From Notospermus geniculatus (taxonomy: Eukaryota; Nemertea; Pilidiophora; Heteronemertea; Lineidae): a DNA stretch of 64,000 nt. A program made the translations under genes and the position numbers. This document shows positions 1-10,934 of the stretch, one piece after another; the first letter of the stretch is position 1, and each line of letters starts with the position of its first letter. Below the pieces are notes generated by a model. The model had not been told where the DNA came from. It saw only the letters and a program-made list of their open reading frames with translations, and ran no database searches. The DNA lies in the NCBI GenBank assembly GCA_002633025.1, contig NMRB01000592.1:68451-132450 (forward strand), in the 5' to 3' direction.

Positions 1-320
1 GCCCGCGATGTTCAAAGTTGAAAACGCTAGGCTATTTTTAGCCGAGTTTTAAATATCTGACCAATGAGAGCGAAGCGGTGATTCCAATGACGTCACACGG
101 CGGCATCCCCGTCGGCAATATGGAAATCAGTGGTCACCGCTTTTGTCACAATGCTCGTAAAGTGATATTAAATCCCGCATTTAAGTACAATAAGATCATC
201 GAAAGTGGATTATCTTGGGTGTATTTTGTAGATAAATTTGTATAGAACACGTAGGTAGGCCTAGTGGTTTCGGTGCTTGATTTGCCTGATTTTGTGACTT
301 TTTCGCATCGAAGCGGAGGG
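1..320 (+). promoter_or_regulatory. Promoter-like region upstream of the CWH43-type gene
   Basis: A CCAAT box lies at 61-65. A second one at 84-88 runs directly into a perfect CRE palindrome TGACGTCA at 88-95, followed by CG-rich sequence. NF-Y plus CREB sites in this arrangement are common in proximal promoters of housekeeping genes. The first coding exon of the gene starts at 943, so any 5'UTR or non-coding first exon would lie between. No TATA box is obvious. Caution: similar TGACGTCA words also occur inside several hairpin elements in this window, so this could be an old element remnant. Confidence 0.35.
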
Positions 321-735
321 CAGGGTGCCTACAAGGTCTTAAAAAGTCTGAAAAAGTCTTAAATGTGGCAATTTCGTTTTCAAGGCCTTAAAAAGTCTTA
401 AATTCAATAATTTCTGCTGGAAGGTCTTAAAAAGGTCTTAAATTTCATATCAAGGCAGTTGTAAAAAAATTTGGTGGGAATGCCAGGAAATCACATCTCC
501 GTGCTTCTAAAAATCAAAATTTTTCGGGGGGAGGGCCCCCAGACCCCCCAACCAAGTATCACCCTTCCTGGCCAAATCGATCCCCTTTACTTTCTTCCCT
601 GGTGGAAACCCTGCCAGGGATCTGTTGAGGGGGCTTCGTTTAGAAGAAAATAGGTCTTAAATTTTGCCGAAACTTGGTCTTAAAAAGTCTTAAAAAGGTC
701 TTAAATTTGGTGCTCCAGAAGCTGTACGCACCCTG
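321..735. mobile_element. Non-autonomous hAT-like element with GTCTTAAA repeats
   Basis: The termini are inverted: CAGGGTGCCTAC at the left and GTACGCACCCTG at the right. GGAGGG lies immediately outside both ends, a 6-bp direct flank (hAT elements normally make 8 bp). The interior carries many copies of AAGGTCTTAAAAAGTCTTAAA in two blocks (330-450 and 650-710), separated by a G/C-rich block at 478-560. There is no transposase coding. CAGGG termini fit the hAT superfamily; that assignment is inference. Confidence 0.5.
478..560. repeat. Dispersed repeat block shared with 19607-19690
   Basis: Both loci show the same order of words: AATGCC(A/G)GGAAATC, then GCTTCTA, then ATTTTTC followed by GGGG..AGG(C)CCCCAGA(A)CCCCC. 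This block sits inside the hAT-like element here and next to a SINE in the second 4-kb duplicate there. It is a repeat fragment of unknown class. Confidence 0.5.
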
Positions 736-942
736 GGAGGGGCCTCAAATTCTGTGGTACTCCTTGTCTGTGTATTATACTACAGAGGGGATGCATAATA
801 CTAAAGGGTGTCTCAAAAGGGTCTCAAAGGGTCTCTCAATCTTGTAGACGAACTCCTGTGCAGTAGCCGTGAAGGCGCTGCCTTCAGCTTTCAGTTCAGA
901 TAGGTGTCAGTAGTAGGCCTAGGGCCTACCGGTACCGGTAGC

Positions 943-3900
943 ATGTTCAGGCACTGTCTGTTGGGTATGTACACACTACACTTCCTAATATATAGGTAGT
1001 GTAGTGTGTACATACCCAACAGACAGTGGTTCAGGTCACAGTCCAGTTCTCTACACAGGACTTCGTCTACAACATCATGACATTGAGACATCCCTGAGAC
1101 ACCCTCATGCCCTTGAGACACCCTATCAGTCATCAACATCATGATAGGCGTAACGCAAAGCATGCAAGGGGAGTCGGCGGGGAGGGGCAAAACGGATTGC
1201 TGTTGTGTCATGCTGTGAAAACGATGAAAACTCGTAACATTGCATTTTGTCATTTGTTTTCATTCTATTTCAGGGTATTTGTTTTGGTTCCTGTTTCAAG
1301 GCCTGATCATGTTGATCTGGTTCTTCCCGATGAACGCATTAGAAATCTCAGGATACGAAGCATTTACCCTCATCTGGTGTATGCCTGTCGTCCTCTGCAT
1401 TCCTGGCGTGTGGGATACTGCCGATAGATTTTCTGTGAAGTCCGCCCTGAGGTTGATCTCATTGGCATCCTTCGCTTCCTTCCAAGCATCTGAAACCCTT
1501 CACAGGCTTATTATTCTAGCTGGTGGCAACGGGGCTGTTTTCACTGTTTTGGTGCTGACGTTATGGAGCAAGTCGGCATATCAAAGGTAAGGCATTGCAA
1601 GGAAACAGAACCAAACACTGTACTGGTGGATGGTTTCCAATTCTTCTTGAAAATAAACATTTAGTTAAGTTTTGAACCAAATTGATTTCTACTTTACTTG
1701 GAACACAGTACCGGTAAGTTTCCTCTACAATCCTCCTAATCATCCATCTTTACACTTACAGGAGTCTAACTTGCTGGGGTCTCATCATGGGCTTCTTCGC
1801 TACATTGGCAAGCAGGGTCTGGTACACCAGCGTCATGCCCCCATGGTGGAGTGTCAACTCCAACAACGCAGTTATAGCCATTGGTCTGATTGCAACAATT
1901 GATAAGATTGTATCAGGTTTGTAGTTGGAAGTTTTACCGGTAATGAATCATCGATTCTACATTGAACCAAAAAAGTTCAGAAGCCAAAAAATGTTAAAAG
2001 TTGGGAAGTGATAGAAAAGTTTTACTAAGGTGGCACGTCTTGTGGCTTTCTCCTGCATATAGCTTTCTCTCTCGTGTCTTCATAGAGGAAATTCATGTCG
2101 TATTTGACGTGATATTCTTTCCTTCAGGTGACGATGATCTGAAAGAGGAAGAGAAACCAACTGTGATGATTAGAAAGCCGTCTTGGATCCTGACAAGTTT
2201 GGGCTTTGGGAGCCTAATCACTTTAACACACATGTGTTTTTCTGAGGTGTCCATTATAACGAGGTGGTCGATAGCCAGTTATCCCGATACCGGTCCATTG
2301 CCTTATACATGGGGGTGAGTTTTATTTTGGTTTGTGGCAGTGGTAGCGAGCAAAAAGTAGGTTGTCTGACTATTGTCTGTTTGGGTGTTCTATTTGCTCT
2401 TTTCAGTGTAACATGTTTCGTTTCAGGCCAGTTGTATTTGTCTCTCTTGTGGTTGGCATAATTGCCATTCCACACGCTCTGGGTAGAAGCGCCATCTGGT
2501 GGGCTGTTGGAACACTAGCCTTTTGTGGCATGTACTTCTTCAATACCTGGACATCTTTTGCTGGTAAGGAACAATTGTACCAGTATACATGACGAGATCT
2601 CCAGTGGCAAGGTCGAAAAAACATTGAGTACCGGTATCGCCATCTATACTCCGAAGTAATTAGGTGTCATCTTGTGCTGAAAGTAGCGTACTGCAGTACA
2701 CTGGAATTACATGTATATCAAGAGAAATTTTAGTCTTAAGGGGTTCAAGTCTTGATGTAAAAACAGGTCCACGCATATCTGACTTGGGCATAAACCAATA
2801 ACTCTCACCAATAATCCTCATCCTTTCAGCTGGAAACATTCTTGCCATTTACACCATGTCCATTTGGCCTGAGATATTGGATCGTGTTACCTGTTGCCCT
2901 CCAATCCGTACCATTAGCCTTGCCATGACCTTCTCCGTCGCTGAGGTGCTCCTGATGGTGTGGACCGTTGCCTATAATTTTGTCCCTGGTGGTGTGTACA
3001 CTCGTGAACACACTGGTTATGTCATTGCTGTTATTATGAGTACATTTGGACTTGCACTTTTGACTTGTAAGTATGACACAGTGAGAGCTGGTAGACATAT
3101 AAACAGCTAAGTTCTACAGGTATGGCAGCATTTATTGGGGTGCTGATATGAAGATGTCTACTGATTTATACTTGGATATGATTGCTGCCTTGTCTCGTTG
3201 GTACCCCAATCGATACACAGGTTCCTACAATCTGGGTTTGATAAAAAGATTCTAGTGTGTATTTGCCTGCCATCTGGGTGCTGATATGGGCTAAAGCTTC
3301 TGTATTGTGGGGTGTCAACTGAGTTAACTGACCAGGGTCTCTGCCAGAAATTTTTTTGAGGGTACGAATTTCTTCAAAATCAACAAAACCCCCATGAAAT
3401 TAAAGAAAATGGCCCTTTTCTGTTCCTTTGAGGGTACTAGCCTAGTACATGTACCCTTCGTACGCTCTGGCGGAAATATTGCTGACAGCCTTCATTGAGG
3501 GAGAATTGCATGTTTTTCTTGCAGGTAGATCTGAGAAAATTACATCGAATGCAACCTATATTAAAACAAAGCATGGTTATTTGGCCAAGAAGGCCAAAAT
3601 TGGTAAGTTTGTACATATTCCTTGCCTGGCCTCTCCTTGTAAAGTCAGGTTGCTGAGTTAAAGTCAAAGTGATATCATTCATGTGCCACATACATGTATA
3701 AGCATTAGACAAATGTCCAAAGGTGTGCTGGTGGAGCATTTAGACGTTTGTCTAATGCTTATAAAAACAGTATGGTATTATACCTTGTCTCCTCGTGCCA
3801 TTCACTTGTACACAAGACTACGGCCAGGGTACACTGGTTGAAACGTTGTGTTTCTATAATAAACGTAGATAGAGTAACCAAAGAATTTCCTCAATGTTTA

Positions 3901-6856
3901 GTTCCACCTATCTAAAATGCCACTCAAGGTATACTGGTACTCAAGAAGTTCCCCTTTCAGTGCATTACTTGATCTTCTACTAGTTTCTTCTTCTTCGACA
4001 TGAACCCAGAGCACTCCTCTTCTTATGAAACTGTCTTATTTCATCGCATAACCTTAGTTCCTTTTTTTCAGTGATACTTTTCTGTCTGTTTATCGGATAT
4101 GCTGGATTTATGTCACGGATTGTTAAGCAAAAGAAAAACACCCCTACACGAGAGTTCCCAAGGAAAGATTTCAGTGCCCTTGTCTGGGCTTTTCATTTTG
4201 GCTTCGACAATGAAGGACGGTATAGTTTGGAGCGAGGGGCAGCGATGCTGGAGCAAACTGGTAAGTCATTCAAGAAATCATTGCCTGAATGCCAGTGGGT
4301 CATATGACTTGGAGTTACAGGGTATCTATAGAAAGGCCAACTTCTGGTTCTTTACTCATTCTGCAATACCAAAGCTACATAAGCAAGCCGATCTCGCCTT
4401 AAATATTCTTGGTAATACTTTTTTTTGTAGGTGCTGACATCATTGCACTTGTTGAGAGTGATGCTTCCAAATCTTTCCATGGCAACCATGACATACCAAT
4501 GTGGCTTGGTGAAAGACTCCGCATGTACCATGACTTTGGACCATCCACAAAGGCTCATACGTGGGGGTATGTAGTCAAAGTAATGAGGGACAATTTTTTT
4601 GCCATTTTTAGCAGGTTGCACGATAACCTCCATTAGTAAGTGATCTGTAAGCCACACTGCATTATGACCAGGAAATTTCCCCTTTTCAGGTGTACCTTAC
4701 TATCTAAATACCCAATTGTGAAGTCGCAACACCATCTCCTGCCTTCACCTGAAGGTGAGTCTGATTCCTGTGTTCTTGAAACCACAGGGGAATTTGTCTA
4801 TTTTAGGACACCTTTATTTAGTGAGGTCGGAAATGCTCAGAATTTAGTACTGAGTGGGCAGCTCAGTACTGCTGAAAAGTTTCAGGATAGGCTGGGGTTG
4901 TTGACATCAGACTCTAAGCCTGAACTTTAAATTTTTTTCGGCAGGTGAACTCGCTCCAGCTGTGTCTGCGACGCTGAATATTTCAGGCAGTCTTGTGGAC
5001 GTAGTCGCTTTTCATATGGGCAATGATAGAGATGTCCTTGATCGGGAACTACAGTCCACTGAGCTCGCTAAGATAATGGCTGCCAGGTGAGTCGGAATAA
5101 CTGAGCTTGTGCAACTTACTGGGACTCGTCAAGGCTGTGCTGGTGTGGGCTTATAGAACAGAATTCCTGCCGTTAGATTTTGAGTGGACCCTCTCTACAT
5201 CTTTGGGACTGTCAGATGTGTTCTAAAATGAGAGGTGTCCTGATTACAGAGGTCAAAATGAATAGAAATGACCAATTTGTGTCCTGCTGACAGAGGTGTC
5301 CGCTTAGTGAGGTTCTTGTGTACATCCTTAACAACCAAAACAGAGGTGGAATTTTTAGGGATGATGGTAGTCATCAAGATGAAATGAGTCAGTTCCAAAG
5401 AATGTAACTGTTGCAGTACCATTTTCTATTTAACGTGGTGTCGTTTTCAGTGAGAATCCTGTTGTCTCCCTCGGTTATGTGACGTCCAGGCCGTTTACAG
5501 AAAACTACATGCGCTTTATCAATGAGGGGAAGATGCAGGACATAGATAATACTGATACAAAAAGATTCTGTGAATACATCTTCTACAAGGGACTCCAAAG
5601 GTAAGGGTTCCTGTCTGCAAAATGGTATTCTGAAATCACTGGATTTTCCTTTCGGGGCATGCCTAATTTACATGTACAGATGACATTCTTGAACACAGAG
5701 GGCCGAATTCACCAAGGGTGATCATCGTGCGATTAAGACTTAGACGCGTGTACCTTCTTCAAAAGCATGGTGGAAGTGTGTGCATGTAGTGAAGTAACAC
5801 GCGTCTTAATCGCGCGATGATCACCCTTGGTGAATGCGGCCCAGAAAGTTTCCGAGCACCACATATGGGTAGTTGTCACTGGATACAAAATGTGCTAAGG
5901 AGTTGACAAGATGATTATGATTTTGGGTATAGGAGCAGTCGCACAGAATTCCAGTGGAAGTTGAAGTGACGTGTTTCATTTCAGACTTGGCTATGCAAGG
6001 ATTTCTCGTGGTGATTTGAGCGATACGGAAGTTCAGATGGCAAAATTCAGAATACCTGAGGATGCGGAGAACTTCAAGGATCACGCCGAGCTTACCACTG
6101 AAGAGGAGAAGGTCCCAGCTGAGCAGTTATTCTCCTCAGTGTAAGATTTCACCTGCAAGTGGCAGGGGGCGGGAATATATTCTGTCTATACATATACATA
6201 ATATCGTTCGCTGGTTGTTATGAGTGTAAACCGTGACCTTCCTGCACAAGAAAGTCTTGGCTCCTCATAGCTCTAGAGGTTCTTCACGTGACGTCACATT
6301 TCCATGATGACACAATGCCGCCATATTGGCTGTCAAAATGTCAAGGGACATCACGGCATGAACACAGTGTCAACACACAGATCGTGACGCCAAAATGTCA
6401 TGACGTGTCAGATAGTTTTGACGTCGTCGCTGGCCATTTGACAGCCAACATGGCCAGTTCCTTGCAGTCACATGACCGTTGTGACGTCATTGAAGAACGT
6501 CTATGCCTATACATGTACCACCTAGGTTGAGGTTGAGATCTTACTGGGTAATTCTGACAAAAATAGAGGAGTGAACTTAGGGGTGGCGGTCTTCAATATG
6601 ACTGCATTATGAGTATCATGTAGCCTGATATCTTGGGCTGAATATGTAGCAACTGAAATCCACGAAGTTTGCACACAGAGTCACTGCCATTGTAACTGTC
6701 AAAACTCATGATGTGACATGATTGTCCACAAGCTTGTTTCCATTTCCAATGATCATTAAATCTCTTCCTTTCAGGTTCGGTCATTATCGCGTCGGGTCTA
6801 TCAGCAGTAGAAGCCATCATTACCACATGAGCACACCGAAGTATTTCCTACCGTAG
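943..6856 (+). CDS. CWH43: CWH43 / PGAP2-interacting-protein-like protein (GPI-anchor remodelling), 14 exons
   Basis: Exons: 943-964, 1274-1586, 1762-1916, 2128-2314, 2427-2563, 2830-3066, 3525-3602, 4072-4260, 4431-4566, 4690-4754, 4945-5086, 5451-5600, 5985-6140, 6775-6856 (TAG). All junctions are GT..AG and all phases join, giving 2049 nt or 682 residues; the human protein is about 700. Residues 1 to about 400 are multi-pass hydrophobic membrane segments. From about 405 to the end is the family's endonuclease/exonuclease/phosphatase-like domain. Motifs I recognise from the family are [18 protein letters not shown] (E448), [39 protein letters not shown] and the C-terminal end [13 protein letters not shown]43 proteins act in the ER/Golgi on the lipid part of GPI anchors together with PGAP2. 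An upstream in-frame TAG at 901 precedes ATG 943. The start exon gives LLG-x3-W with the same spacing to the next conserved GLU-x-SG/TG block as in the human protein (from memory). The first 22-nt exon is the least certain; the rest is secure. Confidence 0.92.
952..1028. repeat. Perfect 30-bp inverted repeat covering the exon-1 splice donor
   Basis: The arms 952-981 and 999-1028 are perfect reverse complements separated by 17 bases. The left arm includes the last bases of the proposed start exon and its donor (G/GTATGT at 964/965). The transcript could fold this donor into a stable hairpin. It looks like a local inverted duplication rather than a MITE, because nothing else in the window matches it. 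Confidence 0.85.
3333..3482. mobile_element. Short hAT-like repeat (CAGGGTTTCTGCCAG family), intron 6
   Basis: It starts CAGGGTCTCTGCCAGAAAT and ends with CTCTGGCGGAAATATTG, a degenerate inverted terminus. The body (GAGGGTA..ATTTCTTCAAAATC..ATGAAATTAAA..ATGGCCCTTTTCTG) is nearly identical to 36179-36323 in the second gene. The element at 56424-56737 has the same termini. Confidence 0.6.
3698..3762. repeat. Short imperfect inverted repeat
   Basis: ATAAGCATTAGACAAATGTC at 3698-3717 is matched in reverse complement at 3743-3762 with few mismatches. It lies in intron 7 of the CWH43-type gene. It may be a small hairpin element; no target duplication was recognised. Confidence 0.55.
3824..3888. 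repeat. Degenerate half-copy of the 23657-23804 palindrome family
   Basis: The sequence reads CCAGGG..ACTGGTTGAAACG..GTGTTT..ATAAA..TAGA..AGAGTAACCAAAGAATTT. This follows the right arm of the perfect palindrome at 23735-23804 word for word with scattered substitutions and small gaps. It shows that the arm sequence is a dispersed repeat. Confidence 0.5.
5165..5325 (-). mobile_element. pogo/Tigger-like MITE relic, intron 10
   Basis: The words GAGAGGTGTCCTGATTACAGAGG, AGAAATGACCA and GAGGTGTCCGCTTAGTGAGGTTCT match, in reverse complement, the element at 36348-36530, which begins CAGTAGAACCTCCTCAGTGG. The termini here are eroded. CAGTAGAACCTC resembles pogo/Tigger inverted repeats; class by inference. 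Confidence 0.4.
5700..5842. mobile_element. Hairpin MITE, intron 11
   Basis: The left terminus GGGCCGAATTCACCAAGGGT is matched in reverse complement by ACCCTTGGTGAATGCGGCCC at the right end. Pairing continues inward through GATCATCG, GCGATTAAGAC and ACGCGTG. The total is about 143 bp, with no coding capacity. The GGGCC..TTCA-type terminus resembles the foldbacks at 41205 and 61158. Confidence 0.75.
6278..6499. mobile_element. Hairpin MITE with CRE-like TGACGTCA termini, intron 12
   Basis: The left terminus GGTTCTTCACGTGACGTCAC (6278-6297) pairs with GTGACGTCATTGAAGAACG (6481-6499). An inner pair TTGGCTGTCAAAATG / CATTTGACAGCCAA confirms a long imperfect hairpin. It contains no coding sequence. 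Confidence 0.65.
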
Positions 6857-7598
6857 ACTTCCTGCAGTTAAAGAATGTTGTATTATGCATCACAAGGATT
6901 CAAGAAAGTGTTCCTGGCTTTGTATGAATGTCAATCCCTCCGCTTCACGAGCTTCTCTTTCTTGAACAAGACGAACATCCTATGTGTTCTTATGAGGTAC
7001 AAGTTTCTTCGTCCAGGCAGCTAGATGATGGAACAGATTCTCAGAGATGAATTGAGGAAAGTTTCAACGCCAAACATTTTTAGGTGTGGCAGAAGACCAA
7101 CTTTTTCAGATCATGTTTTTTGTAAAACTATTCAAGGAAGGTTTTGGATTTTACAGTATTGTTTTCAATTGATTATCATTATTAGGAGCAACTTTAAATG
7201 ACTTATTGGCCACTTACACCAAGTCAGCTAATCTATGGTACATGTAGTTCAATCATTTCTGAGTTGAATTTTCACCATAATTGTTGTCGGAATCTGCATA
7301 ATATGGTGTAATAATTACACCATGGGAATGTCATGCATTGAGCTGTTAGAGCACTTGCACTTCACCCCTCTGAATTCTGATGTTAAATTCCCAATCTTCA
7401 TGTGATAGAGGGGCTCAGAGTGACTCTGACACTGCTGCCTTTCCCTTGGTTCTGTGGCTTCATGCTCTTTTATATACCGGTAATGTTAAGGTGGGAATGG
7501 TTGCATGTTCTTTTTTATCACTCTACTCCATCCAAATGTTGGCTTTTTAAGAAAAAATGACACAAGCAGTGATTTGCACTGCACGTTCCATGATATTA

Positions 7599-7781
7599 TG
7601 GGGAACTTTCCCGCCGTTAGAGGCCAAGAACGTCACAAAATTTGACGTCAAATGCACGAGCCACGGCGCCCACGTCATTATGGACGACGTTGTGGCATGC
7701 ATTTCTGCCCTGTGACGTCAAATTCCATGACATTCTTGGACCGCTAACTCGTGGTGGCCTCTGACGGCAGGAAAGTTCCCC
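7599..7781. mobile_element. Hairpin MITE inside the presumed 3'UTR
   Basis: The left terminus TGGGGAACTTTCCCGCCGTT pairs with the right end, which reads GACGGCAGGAAAGTTCCCCA. Inner pairs include AGAGGCCA/TGGCCTCT, CAAGAACGTCA / TGACATTCTTG and TTTGACGTCAAAT / GTGACGTCAAAT. If transcribed, it would put a long stable hairpin in the mRNA tail. Confidence 0.75.
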
Positions 7782-9591
7782 ATTCTCCTGATTTATTTAC
7801 ATATGTGTAAAATGTATAGAGTACCTTTTCACTCATGTGCCGTAAAGTATTTGAGGTTAAAGTATTTATTTTGTTGATAATTCTTCACTACATTCCATAT
7901 GATACTCCGTTACACTGTTAGCAGTATTTGAAACAAGATGACGCACGTTCTATGATATCCTCTCCCTATTTATTCAAAAATACAGAATATTTTCACATGT
8001 AGGCCTATTGTAGTATTAGTAAAGAACTCTATTTAAGGCAATGTCTTTCACCTCAGAAACCCGATTTCTATTTCATATTCTATTTAAGGTTAAGGTATTT
8101 ATTTGTTTAAAATTTTTCAAATACAAACATTCCATATGATTGCCATTTAATTTGTTACACTGTTATTTGATATGTACATGTATGTTGTTCTGTGAATGCT
8201 CGTTAGGGATATTTTATTTCATTGTTGTGAAAAAGTTGTATACCACCCATGATTTACACCAAAACTGTCACAATTTAGATCTGAATACTGAATACTGATG
8301 GATGACATGTTTGAAACGTTTTTGATGGTTGGAAGATCGTTTATGAAGGAGAAGGTTTGGTTTTACCTGAATACCATGCCATAATGTTCATTTATTATCA
8401 ATTTTGTATATTAATAATTGTATCAAAGCTTTATTCTCATGGTGTATGTTGTCTAAGACAGGTTTCTCTAGGGATGTGGGATTGTTACATGATGTTTTGG
8501 AGACTGTTAGATGGGGAGACACTCTGCCATAAAGTTTATTTATCTTATATTTTATATACCGGTACTCAATAGATGTATTAGGTTTATTCTCATGATCTGA
8601 TTTCTCTAACACTGGTTTCTTTAGGATTGAGGATTGTTACTCTATTGTACTCGGTTTGTTAGCTAGGTTAGTTAGGTGGGTATACCGGTAGGCATTCTAA
8701 CATTTGTCTTTGCATGGAGTAGAGGTCTGTTAACAAAATAGGTAAGTAATTTAGGAGGCAGTAATCTTCAACTGAAGCAGAAACTACTTGCTCTGCAGTA
8801 ATTGGTTTCTGACTTGCATATCAGTAGATATTAACTTCATTAGTTTAGTTATTGGCGTGAAACCATTTTGGACTTTATAATAGGATTTTACTGGCATGGA
8901 ATACTCCCTGTTTTCAATTTCAGGATATACTATCATTGTACATTCCATTCAACTCAGCTGCAGTAATATCAGTAGGATACTTATCCTTGCCTGTTATTTC
9001 ACATCCATGTTTGTGTCTACTCAGAATTAAATGATGGTGTGTCATGTTGTTTATTTAAAGCTAAATGCTCATTGAATTTGATAACCGACACCAAAATAAT
9101 GTGATATTCGGTCGTCAGGATTTTGCTATGCCAAAACAGAGCAGATGTGGCTCTCTCTGCCTTTCCTTTATACTTTTGATAACATAGCAGTTGTGCCTGT
9201 TGTCTGTTTATGGAGTTGTATTGAAAAGCTGCATTCCTTGGATTTAGGGGTTCACACACACAGTAGGCCTAAATCTCGCTCTATTTCTGATAAATCTAAT
9301 GTATTGAATTTCGTACAATCCCATGCCATGCCATTAACTGTGCTATGAATCCACCGTTTGTTTTAAACCTCCTTTATTTGTGAATGTATCTGAACCCCAT
9401 ACCATGACAATGCCATTCATGATAACCCTTGTGTCTTTACAACCCGTTTTACCGGTACCGGTACTCATATGGATTTTACGAATATCATGTACACTTGGTG
9501 TAGAGTAGGCCTATTTACGGTTACCAGTAGATCATCACAACACAATTTGGATTGTATACTGTTATTTTTGACACTTTTGCCACATTAACTC

Positions 9592-9597
9592 AATAAA
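9592..9597 (+). terminator. Candidate polyadenylation signal AATAAA
   Basis: AATAAA is followed 10-50 bases downstream by T-rich and GT-rich sequence (TTTTCATGCTTTTGG, TTGTGTTTTG). It is the first such combination downstream of the CWH43-type stop codon. Confidence 0.45.
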
Positions 9598-9615
9598 CTG
9601 CATTCCTTTTCATGC

Positions 9616-10934
9616 TTTTGGTTAAAATATTGTGTTTTGTTTATTATAAACTTTATATTCATATTGAACATGTTGAAGTCAATCCAGACGCCTTCGTTCT
9701 AGGCCCCTAGGGAACTGGAGCCGCCAATTCTGCATATCATACTTTCCCACCAGAAAACGTTTTTGGAACAAGGCCTTCAGCCGCAGCACAGTGGCGCNAT
9801 GTGCTATCAGAGTAACCCCCTGAACCAGAATCTGCAAAGAAAAATTCTCTTGCAATTTTGTCTAGGTTTTTCGTAATTCTACTGGACTATGGCCCCAAAC
9901 ACCCACATTTTCTCTATGGTGGAATTATCGTCTACCAATATGCGTGGAGAGTTTGTCGGTGCGTTGGAGAGTGAACGCGAGCCTCGCCGTCAGCTGCTGC
10001 CACCTATCGTCTCATTATGCCATTATCGTTTGGTTTAGACTGATTCGGTGACCTCGTAACGCTACGCAAATACGTTGTGCGGAGTAATTCGCGGGCAGAA
10101 GACCAGTCCACGTGCCACCCCAAGGGTGTATTCGACTCACTGTTCTTATGTGTTCTGGTGCAGAGAACGGTGTTCTGGAAGAGTCGAACAGCGGAGAACG
10201 CGTGTTCCTGTTCCCGAATCTCACACCACCTCGGCTGGTGGTGCAGACAGGAACAGTCGAGAACAAAGATGGCGGACACTGGCGGCAACTTTATAAATAT
10301 TTTTTGTCAGATCATAGTGTAATTATTCGAGGTTTAGGATCCAGAGGAATCGGAACCAGTCATTGTCGATTGTTGGTTCAGCCGGGCGGCTTGAGATAGG
10401 CCTACATACATGTAGGCCTAATGAGTATACATCAAAGTAGTTCACGGAGCAATATGGCGCTGTCCGATATACGTCAGAGTTACGATGTTGGCACGAATCG
10501 TTCTCTGACGTTCAGATTGGTGCCACCCGTCTGGTGGCGCCACCAATCGGAGCCAGGTTTAAATGGTTTAAAACCCACTGACTGGGTCAAGTCGTATTTC
10601 GATTCACCACGGAATAAACTGGTGTTTTATGTGTGAATTTCGAATCAAAATGGTGAGATCTTTGTTTTGCATGTTCTCTTAATCTTACTCTATTTCAGGT
10701 TGCAGTTATGATTGAATCAAGTCTCATTTCAGCCTTTTAAAATACGTGACAGGTTGGAAACGCGAACGCGCGTCCATCCATCCACAGCTGCATCCATGCA
10801 GCCATGTCGGATGACATCTGACGTGTGCTGATGTGTGGTGCATGTCTGCAATACACTGATACACAGCCAGCGTACGGATTGAAGCCCTATAGGCCTAGCG
10901 AGTTGCAAGTTGCCTGGAGTAACAGGCGGAAAGC
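9616..10934 (+). promoter_or_regulatory. Intergenic region with a promoter-like part at 10.0-10.9 kb
   Basis: The stretch 9.95-10.93 kb is visibly richer in CG dinucleotides than its surroundings. It holds AAGATGGCGGAC (10266-10277), the YY1-type motif often found just at transcription starts, and a second ATGGCGC at about 10454. A short palindromic block ATTGGTG..GGTGGCGCCACCAAT lies at 10518-10548. It lies upstream of the candidate first exon at 10935. Several short overlapping ORFs on both strands look accidental. One unknown base sits at 9798. Confidence 0.35.

Larger units (their letters stand above)
6857..9615 (+). other. CWH43: Probable 3'UTR of the CWH43-type gene
   Basis: About 2.7 kb of A/T-rich non-coding sequence runs from the TAG at 6854-6856 to the first convincing AATAAA (9592-9597). 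I see no other gene in it. It contains a hairpin MITE (7599-7781). A duplicated word TTAAGGTATTTATTT / TTAAAGTATTTATTT occurs at about 7857 and 8093. The extent is inferred from the poly(A) signal only. Confidence 0.45.

Noticed and set aside
10004-10288. Overlapping short ORFs on both strands at 10.0-10.4 kb
   Set aside because: The region is CG-rich and promoter-like, which lowers stop frequency. No motif or splice logic supports coding.
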